Notes: generated by a model from the sequence alone, not told the origin. A stretch of 64,000 nt of DNA from Flavobacteriales bacterium (GCA_020635515.1 JACJZS010000004.1:1-64000); one strand, 5' to 3'; positions 45,871-54,089 are shown, numbered from the stretch's first letter. Numbers and translations are program-made.

Positions 45871-45902
45871 AAAACACCTATAATTAGAATTAAATACCTC
45901 AT
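45871..45902 (-). repeat. Orphan copy of a lipoprotein gene 5' end
   Basis: Repeats the first codons of the lipoprotein gene that starts at 45540 (2 mismatches). The ATG at 45902 overlaps the stop of the upstream lipoprotein gene as ATGA. It would encode only 16 codons before a stop, so it is a remnant of a tandem duplication. Confidence 0.75.
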
Positions 45903-46363
45903 TTTAATTTAAACGAGTTTACCATTTTGTTAACTTTTTTATTATCGTATTCTTCGTTTTCTTTTACAGAATAAGTAACATTATACAAGCTTGTTGGGTT
46001 TTGTAAAAAATATCTCACATTCATTTTGTAATTTTCTTTTTGATATTTAAAAATCCCTTCTAATGACACATAATTATCTATGACTTCCTTTTTTGAAACT
46101 TGCAAATATGGCAAGAAAGAGTTATCCAATAAATAATTCAAATCAATAGAATCATTTTGCTTGAATTGTATAATAGTTAACTTTTGGTTTATTGATTTTA
46201 AATTTGTCGAATCCTTGTGTCTAATTAAGTACTGTCCTCTTATTGAATCCACTACATAATTTTTAGGATATTCTATTTCAAAAACATCATTTGAATACGT
46301 ATTCCATTGTGAACTACAAGAAATAAGCAATAAAATAAATAAAAAAATCAAACTTTTCATCAT
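45899..46363 (-). CDS. Lipoprotein with PsbP/DUF1795-like pattern (copy 2)
   Basis: 154 residues with lipobox LLISC (Cys 16) after a clear hydrophobic signal. The mature domain begins VFEIEYPKNY and ends MVNSFKLK, matching the general outline of the lipoprotein at 45043. Its start overlaps the preceding 61-residue membrane protein gene by four bases, so they are translated together. Function unknown. Confidence 0.7.
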   Translation of the reverse strand: MMKSLIFLFILLLISCSSQWNTYSNDVFEIEYPKNYVVDSIRGQYLIRHKDSTNLKSINQKLTIIQFKQNDSIDLNYLLDNSFLPYLQVSKKEVIDNYVSLEGIFKYQKENYKMNVRYFLQNPTSLYNVTYSVKENEEYDNKKVNKMVNSFKLK

Positions 46364-46545
46364 TTTTTCTCCAGCTTATTCAATAAATAATAAATACCTG
46401 CTACAAAAATAACGATAAATTGAAATATCACGCTATATACAAGTACTAGATTACTATGGCAATTTATTTTTATAAAAGAACCTATACAAATAAATATCAT
46501 ACTAAGAATATATAAATTGATAACAAGTTTGAATTTTTTATTCAT
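46360..46545 (-). CDS. Small two-helix membrane protein (61 aa)
   Basis: Two hydrophobic segments (about 8-24 and 32-54) with basic ends (NKKFK and NKLEKK). It lies 19 bases after the double-glycine-leader gene and overlaps the next lipoprotein gene. Small two-helix proteins of this kind often accompany secreted peptides as immunity factors; here that is only a guess from context. Confidence 0.58.
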   Translation of the reverse strand: MNKKFKLVINLYILSMIFICIGSFIKINCHSNLVLVYSVIFQFIVIFVAGIYYLLNKLEKK

Positions 46546-46564
46546 AATTACATCACTTTAAATA

Positions 46565-46942
46565 CTAGGGATTTGTTCTTAAATCTTTATTTAAAGTACA
46601 ACTTGTCAATATAGCTACTCCAACTCCTATAGGATTTGTGGCTTGAGCAATAATACTAACTGGGTCAGAACCAAAATTATTCCACTCTCTAACAAAACAT
46701 TGTCCAACACTTCCGCTTTCAGAAGAAGGATTAGTAGAATTTCCATCTCCACCTCCACCAGATGCAGCACCTTGAGCCCATATAGAATCGCTACTATATG
46801 GTTCCCAATAATAACCATAATAGCTTTGTAAATACCCATTCAATGTAGGCATTCCACAACTGGTTCCGCTACCTCCACAAACACTATTTAACTCTCCCTC
46901 TGATGCTTTCTCAAATGCATCTAAACTTAATTTGTTTGTCAT
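46565..46942 (-). CDS. Secreted peptide precursor with double-glycine-type leader
   Basis: 125 residues with no classical signal peptide. The N-terminus NKLSLDAFEKASEGELNSV followed by CGG (C22-G23-G24) resembles GG-type leaders of Bacteroidota natural-product or bacteriocin precursors: hydrophobic residues at regular spacing, then EL..V.GG. Cleavage after G24 by a C39-type peptidase-transporter would release about 101 residues rich in Gly, Ser, Tyr and Trp, with cysteines in TSCG, GQCF and TSCT. The gene is divergent from an XRE regulator and followed by five small membrane or lipoprotein genes. No transporter, radical-SAM or cyclase gene is in the window. A secreted bacteriocin-like or signalling peptide is inference. 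Confidence 0.65.
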   Translation of the reverse strand: MTNKLSLDAFEKASEGELNSVCGGSGTSCGMPTLNGYLQSYYGYYWEPYSSDSIWAQGAASGGGGDGNSTNPSSESGSVGQCFVREWNNFGSDPVSIIAQATNPIGVGVAILTSCTLNKDLRTNP

Positions 46943-46994
46943 TTCTTTAAACTTTTTAAAATTAATACTTAATCTGATTTTTACAAAAATTAAT

Positions 46995-47013
46995 TTGTGT
47001 TATTTTTACACAA
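46995..47013. promoter_or_regulatory. Inverted repeat TTGTGT-N7-ACACAA in divergent promoter region
   Basis: A perfect 6-bp dyad with a 7-base spacer lies midway between the peptide-precursor gene and the XRE regulator gene. It is a plausible operator for that regulator. Confidence 0.45.
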
Positions 47014-47065
47014 CAAAGAAATAGATAATTACTTAAAAAATAAAGTCTAATTAAGATTAAATAAT

Positions 47066-47073
47066 TATATTTG
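47066..47073 (+). promoter_or_regulatory. -7 promoter element of the XRE regulator gene
   Basis: TATATTTG fits TAnnTTTG and ends 19 bases before the ATG at 47093. Confidence 0.5.
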
Positions 47074-47092
47074 CGACTAAATTATAACTATT

Positions 47093-47443
47093 ATGAATAA
47101 TAGCATAGGAAACAATGTTAGAAAATATCGAGAATTAAGAGGCTATTCTCAGGAATATATGGCAGAGAAAATGGACATTACACAATCTGCATATGGAAAA
47201 ATAGAAAAAGAAAATGTTAAAATAACAATCGATAGATTACAAAGAATATCAGAAATTTTAGAAGTTGATTTAGGAAATTTAATCAATTCAAAAAATCAAA
47301 ATATTTTCAATCTATACAATAATCAAACAGCAAACGGATATATAGAAAATCAATATAACGAAATGAAAAGCACCTATGAAAAAATCATTTCAGACAAAGA
47401 CGATGAAATTAAATTCCTCAGAGAACTTTTAAAAGAAAAGTGA
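47093..47443 (+). CDS. XRE-family transcriptional regulator with coiled-coil tail
   Basis: 116 residues. The helix-turn-helix spans about 8-62: VRKYRELRGYSQEYMAEKMD, then SAYGKIEKENVKITIDRLQR. A C-terminal coiled coil runs from about 85 (MKSTYEKIISDKDDEIKFLR) and probably mediates dimerisation. It is divergent from the double-glycine peptide gene, so it may control that locus. The last 33 bases of the gene, including the stop, belong to a 40-bp sequence that is repeated after the downstream toxin gene. Confidence 0.87.
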   Translation: MNNSIGNNVRKYRELRGYSQEYMAEKMDITQSAYGKIEKENVKITIDRLQRISEILEVDLGNLINSKNQNIFNLYNNQTANGYIENQYNEMKSTYEKIISDKDDEIKFLRELLKEK

Positions 47444-47450
47444 TTTTTTT
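47411..47450. repeat. 40-bp direct repeat, left copy (regulator gene 3' end)
   Basis: Starts in the last codons of the XRE gene and runs through its stop into the T-run. It is identical to 48036-48075 except for one base (A/G). The two copies bracket a toxin-antitoxin pair. Confidence 0.9.
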
Positions 47451-47451
47451 G

Positions 47452-47459
47452 TAAATTTG
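47452..47459 (+). promoter_or_regulatory. -7 promoter element of the toxin-antitoxin pair
   Basis: TAAATTTG fits TAnnTTTG and begins two bases after the left direct repeat. The antitoxin ATG follows at 47482, so the TA unit carries its own promoter. Confidence 0.5.
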
Positions 47460-47481
47460 TAATAAACATATTTAATGGGAT

Positions 47482-47724
47482 ATGGCAAATGCAGTTCAAA
47501 TACAAAATAAACTCATTAAAAATATTTTAGATATTTCTAGTATTCCTGTATTGGAGTCTATCAATCAATACATTAATTTTCTTTCCGATGAGCAAGAAGT
47601 AATATCTGTACCTCCACAGATAAAAGAAAAAATATCAGTAAGTCAAAAACAAATATCCGAAGATGATTTTTTAACTGATGAACAAGCAAATGAAATAGAT
47701 TTAAAATGGTTAGACGAAAAGTAA
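47482..47724 (+). CDS. Putative antitoxin of a type II toxin-antitoxin pair
   Basis: 80-residue acidic protein. The first half (KLIKNILDISSIPVLESINQ) looks helical, and the C-terminal SEDDFLTDEQANEIDLKWLDEK is acidic and probably wraps the toxin. It overlaps the RelE/ParE-type toxin gene by 19 bases. No classical DNA-binding motif is obvious. The antitoxin call rests on size, charge and the partner gene. Confidence 0.75.
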   Translation: MANAVQIQNKLIKNILDISSIPVLESINQYINFLSDEQEVISVPPQIKEKISVSQKQISEDDFLTDEQANEIDLKWLDEK

Positions 47725-48008
47725 TTTGGTCTAAACAAGCATACAATCAACGAAGGGAAGTTTTAAACTATTGGAGTAAGCGAAATGGTAACAACACTTA
47801 TTCAAAAAAATTGCTATCTAAAATCAATGACACCACTAAAAGATTAGCTAATTTTTCTTATGCTGGAAAATTAACCGATTTAAAAGGTGTCTACATTTTT
47901 ATCATGGGAAATTACAGTATCTTTTATCAAGTAAATAAAATGCAAATTGAAATTTTATGTTTTTGGGACAATCGAAGAAACCCTAGTATTTTAGATGATT
48001 TACTTTAA
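47706..48008 (+). CDS. RelE/ParE-superfamily toxin
   Basis: 100 residues with the ParE/RelE outline: VIWSKQAYNQRREVLNYW (helical hairpin start), DTTKRLANFSYAGKLTDLKG, then GNYSIFYQV and the closing strand IEILCFWDNRRNPSIL. The latter is characteristic of RelE/ParE toxins in Bacteroidota. The gene is intact and overlaps its antitoxin. Whether it cuts mRNA or targets gyrase cannot be read. The pair lies inside the 40-bp direct repeats. Confidence 0.85.
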   Translation: MVRRKVIWSKQAYNQRREVLNYWSKRNGNNTYSKKLLSKINDTTKRLANFSYAGKLTDLKGVYIFIMGNYSIFYQVNKMQIEILCFWDNRRNPSILDDLL

Positions 48009-48035
48009 TTTCTTATTTGAGTATGTAATAAAATC

Positions 48036-48075
48036 AAATTCCTCAGAGAGCTTTTAAAAGAAAAGTGATTTTTTT
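48036..48075. repeat. 40-bp direct repeat, right copy
   Basis: Second copy of the XRE gene 3' end (one mismatch), located after the toxin gene and before the M20 peptidase. Recombination between the copies would delete 625 bp and leave the regulator gene intact. Confidence 0.9.
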
Positions 48076-48119
48076 TTATGTAAAGATTTTTCTACTTTTA
48101 CTTATACTTTACTTAGCAA

Positions 48120-49505
48120 ATGGAACAAACAAATAATTACATCGACTCTAACAAAGATAAATTCCTACAAGAACTCATAGAACTTTTAAAAATACCTTCA
48201 ATATCTGCCGACCCAATGTACGCACAAAACTTGCTGGATTGTGCTGATGCTATTGCTAAAAACCTAGTAGAATCAGGAATTGAAAATGTAGAAGTTTTAG
48301 AAACCAAAGGATATCCTGTAGTATATGGAGAAAAAATAATTGATAACTCTTTACCGACTATACTCATCTACGGACATTATGATGTACAACCTCCCGATCC
48401 AATTAATTTGTGGGAAAGCGACCCTTTTGAACCAACAATAAAGAATACGGAAATCCACCCTGATGGAGCACTATTTGCTCGCGGTTCTGCTGATGATAAA
48501 GGTCAGTTTTTTATGCACGTAAAAGCTGTAGAAGCAATGATAAACACCAATTCTCTCTACTGCAATGTGAAATTCCTAATAGAAGGAGAAGAAGAGGTTG
48601 GTTCTGAAAACTTAGAAGACTTTTTAATTGAACACAAAGACAAATTAAAAAATGATATTATTCTTATTTCTGACACCAGTGTTCTTTCTATGGAAAACCC
48701 AACGCTTACTACTGGATTGCGTGGTCTTAGTTACTTGGAAGTGGAAGTGGAAGGTGCTAACAGAGATTTACATTCTGGTTTGTATGGAGGAGCTGTCCCA
48801 AATCCGATAAATATACTGTGTGATATGATAGCATCTTTGCACGACAAAAACGAAAATGTTACAGTAAAAGACTTTTACGATAAAGTTTCAGCTATCACCA
48901 GCGAAGAATTAAAGGAAATGCAGAAACTTCCTTTTGATTTAGAAGAATATAAAAACGCTATTGGTTTAAACGACATTACAGGAGAAAGAGGATATAGCAC
49001 ACTAGAACGAACCACTATTCGTCCGTCGCTAGATGTAAACGGTATCTGGGGAGGATATATGGGAGAAGGTGCAAAAACTGTTATTCCATCAAAAGCATAC
49101 GCTAAAATATCTATGCGATTGGTTCCGAATCAAAATCCCAATGAAATCACTAAATTATTTTCCGAACACTTTAAATCCATTGCACCTGCATCAATAAAAG
49201 TGAATGTAAAAGCATTTCACGGAGGAAAACCATACGTTCTTCCTTGTACAGACAAAGGATATATTTCCGCAAAAAAAGCAATGGAAAAAACTTTTGAAAA
49301 AGAGGTTCTTCCTCTTCGCGGTGGCGGAAGCATACCTATTGTTTCTACATTTGAAGAAATTCTAGGAACAAAATCTGTTCTTATGGGATTCGGACTAGAT
49401 TCCGATGCATTGCATTCTCCTAACGAACATTTTGGATTAAAAAATTTCTATTTGGGAATTAAAACAATCCCATACTTTTTTAAATACTATTCTGAATCCA
49501 ATTAA
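48120..49505 (+). CDS. M20-family dipeptidase
   Basis: Zinc metallopeptidase of the M20 family that hydrolyses dipeptides or short peptides. Metal and catalytic residues are in place: H86 and D88 in IYGHYDVQPP, D125 in RGSADDKGQ, the EGEEE segment at 155-159, and a final His in SPNEHFG near the C-terminus. The dimerisation lid inserts around residues 205-320. At 461 residues with no signal peptide it is cytoplasmic. It is co-oriented with the short secreted-protein gene that follows 10 bases later. Confidence 0.92.
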   Translation: MEQTNNYIDSNKDKFLQELIELLKIPSISADPMYAQNLLDCADAIAKNLVESGIENVEVLETKGYPVVYGEKIIDNSLPTILIYGHYDVQPPDPINLWESDPFEPTIKNTEIHPDGALFARGSADDKGQFFMHVKAVEAMINTNSLYCNVKFLIEGEEEVGSENLEDFLIEHKDKLKNDIILISDTSVLSMENPTLTTGLRGLSYLEVEVEGANRDLHSGLYGGAVPNPINILCDMIASLHDKNENVTVKDFYDKVSAITSEELKEMQKLPFDLEEYKNAIGLNDITGERGYSTLERTTIRPSLDVNGIWGGYMGEGAKTVIPSKAYAKISMRLVPNQNPNEITKLFSEHFKSIAPASIKVNVKAFHGGKPYVLPCTDKGYISAKKAMEKTFEKEVLPLRGGGSIPIVSTFEEILGTKSVLMGFGLDSDALHSPNEHFGLKNFYLGIKTIPYFFKYYSESN

Positions 49506-49515
49506 TTTTAAAATA

Positions 49516-49974
49516 ATGAAAAAAATTCACTTATCATTTTTATCAGTCCTATTTTGTTTGGCATTTTCTTTTGCTCAACAAAATATGATTAAACGAGGAA
49601 CAAATCCTGATCCAAAAACTCAAGAAATTCCTCCTATGCACAAAAACTGCGAAAAGTTAAAAGCTAATTTTTCCGCATTACACGGATGTTTGGTTAGAGA
49701 AATTAGCAAGGAATTTGAAGAAAACATTACAGTTCCTAAAGACCAAAAAGAACAACACGTTCAAGTACAGCTATCTTTATCTTTTGACACAAAAGGAAAA
49801 CTAAGTAATTATACCATTACTAATGATGTAGCAAAAGAATATGAAAAAGAAGTAAAAAAAGCATTCAAGATTGTTCAGAAAAACTTAAACAAAAAAATAG
49901 AGCCTGCATTAGGAACAAACCGAAAACCAATAAATTACAACACAAACATTACCTTATTCTTTTCTAAAAAGTAA
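49516..49974 (+). CDS. Secreted protein of unknown function, TonB-C-like outline
   Basis: 152 residues with a signal peptide ending about residue 21 (SFAQQ). Two cysteines (HKNCEKL and LHGCLV) may form a disulfide. The later part (VQLSLSFDTKGKLSNYTI, then KAFKIVQKNL) resembles the energy-transducing TonB C-terminal fold used in many Bacteroidota periplasmic proteins. That assignment is tentative. Confidence 0.65.
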   Translation: MKKIHLSFLSVLFCLAFSFAQQNMIKRGTNPDPKTQEIPPMHKNCEKLKANFSALHGCLVREISKEFEENITVPKDQKEQHVQVQLSLSFDTKGKLSNYTITNDVAKEYEKEVKKAFKIVQKNLNKKIEPALGTNRKPINYNTNITLFFSKK

Positions 49975-50030
49975 CCAACGTCCAAAAAAAATACATACAT
50001 TTGTTGACACTAAAAAATCAATTATTCATT

Positions 50031-50420
50031 ATGAAAAAAACAGTATTAGTATTAGCTTCTGTAACTATGATAGCTTTCACATCTTGCAAAAAAGAACAAC
50101 AAGAAACTGTAACTGAAGAATCTACTCCTGCAACTGAACAAGTGATGGAAAAAGAAACTAACACAACAGAAAATTCTTCTGAAATCCCTAATTTTGAATC
50201 TGCTGAATTAACGTCACTTGCCAAGGAATTTGCTACAATTATAGATGAGACTATAAATGCATCAAAAACAGGAGATGTACAAAAACTAACTGAATCTACA
50301 CAAAAAGTAACCAATTTACTTAGTACATCAAAAGAACTTCTAAATAAAGTATCTAAAGAAGACTTGGCTAAATGGCAAGAATACAGCTCTCGACTTCAAC
50401 AAAAGCTGAACATACAATAA
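50031..50420 (+). CDS. Small lipoprotein, unknown function
   Basis: 129 residues from the ATG at 50031; the frame is open from 50001, but only this start gives a proper signal peptide. Lipobox FTSC (Cys about 19) is followed by a lysine- and acid-rich linker. A helical domain at about 55-129 resembles small DUF-type helical lipoproteins (VTNLLSTSKELLNKVSKED). No function can be assigned. A strong terminator follows. Confidence 0.7.
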   Translation: MKKTVLVLASVTMIAFTSCKKEQQETVTEESTPATEQVMEKETNTTENSSEIPNFESAELTSLAKEFATIIDETINASKTGDVQKLTESTQKVTNLLSTSKELLNKVSKEDLAKWQEYSSRLQQKLNIQ

Positions 50421-50440
50421 AACTTACATCTAAAATAAAT

Positions 50441-50467
50441 AAATCCTCATATCTAATATGGGGATTT
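50441..50467 (+). terminator. Rho-independent terminator after the small lipoprotein gene
   Basis: 12-bp stem with one G-T wobble (50441-50452 with 50456-50467), a three-base loop and a following T-run. Confidence 0.85.
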
Positions 50468-50560
50468 TTTATTTCTAAAGTGTTCTTATTAATACAGAAC
50501 TAACACGAAGATAAATAAAAATTACTATTTTTGACAACAATTAATAAAGTCCTAATTTAA

Positions 50561-51511
50561 ATGGAATATCATTCAAAGTCATTGTCGATAGTTGTTCCTG
50601 TATACAACGAAGAAGAAAACGTTCCTTTACTTATAAAAAGTGTAGAAAATGCTCTTACACAATACAAATACGAACTAATTCTTATTGATGATTTTTCTAC
50701 TGACAATACGCGAAGAAAAATACTTGAAATCAATCATCCGAATGTAGTACTTATAGAACTCAAAAAAAACTACGGACAAAGTTCTGCTCTTATGGCGGGG
50801 ATTGATTATGCAACAGGAGATTACATCATCACTATGGACGGAGATTTACAAAATGACCCTACCGATATTCCTATGATGATTGAACATTTAGAACAAGGAG
50901 ATTTTGATTTGGTAACAGGAATTAGACAAAAACGAAAGGATAATTTCATCAGAAAAATCCCATCTAAAATTGCCAATTTTATCATTAGAAAAACAACAGG
51001 ATTGTACGTAAAAGATCATGGTTGTGCATTAAAAGTATTCACGAAAGAAACCGCAAAAGAACTTGACATTTACGGAGAATTCCATAGATTCATTACACTT
51101 ATCGCATTTATAAATGGAGCTCGTGTATCGCAAGTAAATGTTAAACACCATTCTAGAAAATTCGGGAAATCCAAATATGGATTGGAAAGAACATTCAAAG
51201 TTTTAAATGATTTACTTCTTCTTCTGTTCCAACGAAAATTCATGCAAAAACCAATATACTTATTCGGAAATCTAGGAATTTTTACATTTTTATTAGGTTT
51301 TTTAGTTAATATTTACTTGGTAATTCTTAAGATTTTGGGATATGAAATTGGGAATCGTCCTCTGCTTCTACTTGGAGTTTTATTGATTTTAGTAGGAATT
51401 CAATTTTTTACTATAGGAATCGTGCTTGATATGCAGATGCGTACTTACTTTGAATCTCAAGATAAACGTCCGTTTAATATAAGAAGAGTTCACACCTTTG
51501 AAAAAGTATAA
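50561..51511 (+). CDS. Family 2 glycosyltransferase, GtrB/DPMS-like with C-terminal membrane helices
   Basis: 316 residues. The GT-A domain starts LSIVVPVYNEEENVP. The nucleotide-binding Asp motif is LIDDFSTDNTR, the metal site DGDLQNDP and the acceptor region GCALKVFTKE. Two C-terminal membrane helices (about 230-255 and 268-292) identify the polyisoprenyl-phosphate sugar synthase type, which loads sugars onto the lipid carrier at the inner face of the membrane. The gene overlaps the flippase-like gene downstream by 14 bases, suggesting that the two work together on a lipid-linked sugar. Sugar unknown. Confidence 0.88.
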   Translation: MEYHSKSLSIVVPVYNEEENVPLLIKSVENALTQYKYELILIDDFSTDNTRRKILEINHPNVVLIELKKNYGQSSALMAGIDYATGDYIITMDGDLQNDPTDIPMMIEHLEQGDFDLVTGIRQKRKDNFIRKIPSKIANFIIRKTTGLYVKDHGCALKVFTKETAKELDIYGEFHRFITLIAFINGARVSQVNVKHHSRKFGKSKYGLERTFKVLNDLLLLLFQRKFMQKPIYLFGNLGIFTFLLGFLVNIYLVILKILGYEIGNRPLLLLGVLLILVGIQFFTIGIVLDMQMRTYFESQDKRPFNIRRVHTFEKV

Positions 51512-52385
51512 AAAACCATTATTTACTGCATTAAAAATCGGAATTAGCATTCTGTTGCTTTATATAGTATACAGCAGAATTTCTTTTTCTAAAATTTGGG
51601 ATTTGATTTTGGTTTCCGATACCTTGTACATTATTCCTGCATTGCTGTTTTTTATTTTTTCTCAACTGATTTCTACTTATCGGCTTCAATTATTTTTCCG
51701 ACAAATTAATTTAAATATCAGTAATCGCTCCAATATCATATTGTATTTGATAGGAATGTTTTATAACTTTTTTATTCCTGGAGGAATCGGAGGAGATGCG
51801 TACAAAGTGTATATACTTCATAAAAGTTCATCTATAAAAATAGGGAAGCTATCAACTTCCGTACTTATGGATAGAATTAGCGGACTTATAGGAATTGCTC
51901 TTACTTCATTATTTCTGCTGATGTTTATGAAGACTTCTATTATAAATATAATTGTACTGCTATTTCTAATTGTGTTTATTTTTTTGGGTTCTATTCGCCT
52001 AGTTGGAATCCTAAAAAAAGATTTCAAAACTGCTTTTAAAGTTTCATTATTATATTCATTTTTTGTACAATCAGCACAAGTAATTTCTGTTTATTTTCTC
52101 GTTTTAGCATTAAAAATTGAGCATCAACAAATCATCTATTTACTTATTTTTCTAGTTTCTTCTGTTTTGAGTATTGTTTCTTTTTCTGGAATTGGAGCAC
52201 GAGAATACGTTTATATGAAAGCTTCTGAATTCTATAATTTTAATGAAGAAACAGGAGTTGCTATTGGTTTGCTTTTTACTGGAATCACGTGTTTAGTTTC
52301 TCTCTTTGGAATCTTCTATGTTTTTAAATCTTCCAAACAATTGATTTCTTTATTTTCCAGTAATACACATTCACAAAATCTGTAA
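51498..52385 (+). CDS. Lysylphosphatidylglycerol synthase TM-region/UPF0104 flippase-like membrane protein
   Basis: 295 residues with about eight membrane helices; start codon TTG at 51498. Family signatures are GMFYNFFIPGGIGGDAYKVY (about 78-97) and the later FSGIGAREY. Members resemble the flippase half of MprF. Overlap with the GT2 gene suggests translational coupling and a shared role in handling lipid-linked sugars. The substrate is unknown. Confidence 0.83.
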   Translation: MKKYKKPLFTALKIGISILLLYIVYSRISFSKIWDLILVSDTLYIIPALLFFIFSQLISTYRLQLFFRQINLNISNRSNIILYLIGMFYNFFIPGGIGGDAYKVYILHKSSSIKIGKLSTSVLMDRISGLIGIALTSLFLLMFMKTSIINIIVLLFLIVFIFLGSIRLVGILKKDFKTAFKVSLLYSFFVQSAQVISVYFLVLALKIEHQQIIYLLIFLVSSVLSIVSFSGIGAREYVYMKASEFYNFNEETGVAIGLLFTGITCLVSLFGIFYVFKSSKQLISLFSSNTHSQNL

Positions 52386-52424
52386 ATTATATACTTTATC
52401 TTTAATTTCGTCGTTATTAATAGC

Positions 52425-53303
52425 ATGAAAACAACTGGTATTTTAGCTTTTATAATTATATTATTTTCATGTACTAATGAAAACAGCAAACCTCACTTAA
52501 CCGCTTTGCTTATCAATAACAAAACAGACGAAACCACAGAAAAGAAACAAGAACAGCAACGGACAGGAAAAACAATTCTAGAAAGAATTTCTCCTCCTAA
52601 AAATTACACTCGCAAAGAAGTTCCTAGAAATTCATTTCAATACTATCTGCGAACACTTAAATTAAAACCCTCGGGTTCTAAGGTAAAATACTACAACGGA
52701 GCAACTAAACCCAATAATCATGTATATTGTGATGTTGTTGATTTAAAAATCGGAAATAGAGACCTCCACCAATGTGCAGATGCTGTTATGAGACTTCGTG
52801 CAGAATATTTATGGAACCAAAAAGAATATGAAAAAATTCACTTTAATTTTACAAACGGTTTTCGCGTTGATTATTCAAAATGGAAAGACGGAAATAGAAT
52901 TGTTGTAAATGGAAATAAAACGTATTGGAACAAAAAGTACAATCCTTCCAATACCTATCAAGACTTTTGGAACTATATGGAGATAATTTTCGCATATGCA
53001 GGAACTGCTTCTTTAGAAAAAGAATTACAATCAATTAATTATAAAAATGCAGAAATAGGAGATGTAATTATACAAGGTGGAAGTCCTGGACATGCTGTAA
53101 TTATCGTTGATAAAGCAACTAATAATAAAGGAGAAAATGTGTACTTACTTGCTCAAAGTTATATGCCTGCACAAGAAATACAGATTCTAATTAACCCAAA
53201 CAACAAAAACCTAAGTCCTTGGTATGAGTTCAATAGTGGAGTTATACTAACTCCCGAATGGAAATTTATAAGTAACAACATTAAACGATTTAAAAACGAA
53301 TAA
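52425..53303 (+). CDS. DUF4846-domain lipoprotein
   Basis: 292 residues with lipobox LFSC (Cys about 16). The body matches the DUF4846 pattern: YLRTLKLKPSGSKVKYY, VDLKIGNRDLHQCADAVMRL, FNFTNGFRVDYSKW and GSPGHAVIIVD. The domain has a conserved Cys and His reminiscent of NlpC-type folds, but no activity is known to me. It is followed 11 bases later by the DUF1003 gene. Confidence 0.83.
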   Translation: MKTTGILAFIIILFSCTNENSKPHLTALLINNKTDETTEKKQEQQRTGKTILERISPPKNYTRKEVPRNSFQYYLRTLKLKPSGSKVKYYNGATKPNNHVYCDVVDLKIGNRDLHQCADAVMRLRAEYLWNQKEYEKIHFNFTNGFRVDYSKWKDGNRIVVNGNKTYWNKKYNPSNTYQDFWNYMEIIFAYAGTASLEKELQSINYKNAEIGDVIIQGGSPGHAVIIVDKATNNKGENVYLLAQSYMPAQEIQILINPNNKNLSPWYEFNSGVILTPEWKFISNNIKRFKNE

Positions 53304-53314
53304 AAACTATTTTC

Positions 53315-54037
53315 ATGAATAAATCCAAAAATAAAGCAACTATATTTATCAGTGATATTTCACAAAAAGAATTTCCGATTTCTGAAAAAGTATCGTACGA
53401 AAATATTAGAAATTCCATTCTAAAATTAATTCAAACTGATTATCCTCAATTTACACAAAGTTGTTGTTTATCTATTTCTGAATTAAATGAGTATAGAGAA
53501 AAGTACATTTCAGGTTATTTAAATAAACAAGTTGGAGAGCTTTCCGAATTAGAAAAAACCGTTCTCGATTCTATTACCAATCGAACATCATTAACCAATA
53601 AAATAGATGATGACGATGACAAAAAATTAACTTTCGGACAAAAAATTACCGATAAGGTAGCAAACTTTGGAGGTAGCTGGACTTTTATAATTTCTTTTGG
53701 GACTTTTATTTTTTTATGGATTACTTTAAATTTCTTTTTCCTTATTAACAAAGGATTCGACCCGTATCCGTTTATTCTTTTAAATCTAATTCTCTCTTGT
53801 TTAGCTGCATTCCAAGCTCCTATAATTATGATGAGTCAAAACCGACAAGAAGAAAAAGATAGAGAGCGTTCAAAAAAGGATTATATGATAAATCTAAAAT
53901 CCGAATTAGAAATCAGAACTCTACACGAAAAAATAGATCATTTAATCATACATCAACAACAAGAACTCATGGAAATTCAAAAAATACAAATAGAGATGAT
54001 GAATGATATTTTAAACCTAGTAGAAACAAAAAAATAA
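53315..54037 (+). CDS. DUF1003 membrane protein
   Basis: 240 residues. The N-terminal cytoplasmic part contains two cysteines (QSCCLS). FGQKITDKVANFGGSWTFII followed by two membrane helices (about 117-140 and 148-172) and APIIMMSQNRQEEKDRERS is the DUF1003 signature. A long coiled-coil tail (about 185-240) follows. Function unknown. Confidence 0.85.
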   Translation: MNKSKNKATIFISDISQKEFPISEKVSYENIRNSILKLIQTDYPQFTQSCCLSISELNEYREKYISGYLNKQVGELSELEKTVLDSITNRTSLTNKIDDDDDKKLTFGQKITDKVANFGGSWTFIISFGTFIFLWITLNFFFLINKGFDPYPFILLNLILSCLAAFQAPIIMMSQNRQEEKDRERSKKDYMINLKSELEIRTLHEKIDHLIIHQQQELMEIQKIQIEMMNDILNLVETKK

Positions 54038-54089
54038 AACTTTTTTTTCCTCATTAAACTTTTCTCAACAAACAAAGTCTAAAAGACAG

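Noticed and set aside
46627..46839. Overlapping frames in the GG-leader gene
   Set aside because: Repetitive Gly/Ser codons open other frames; only the 125-residue frame has a leader and fits the operon spacing.
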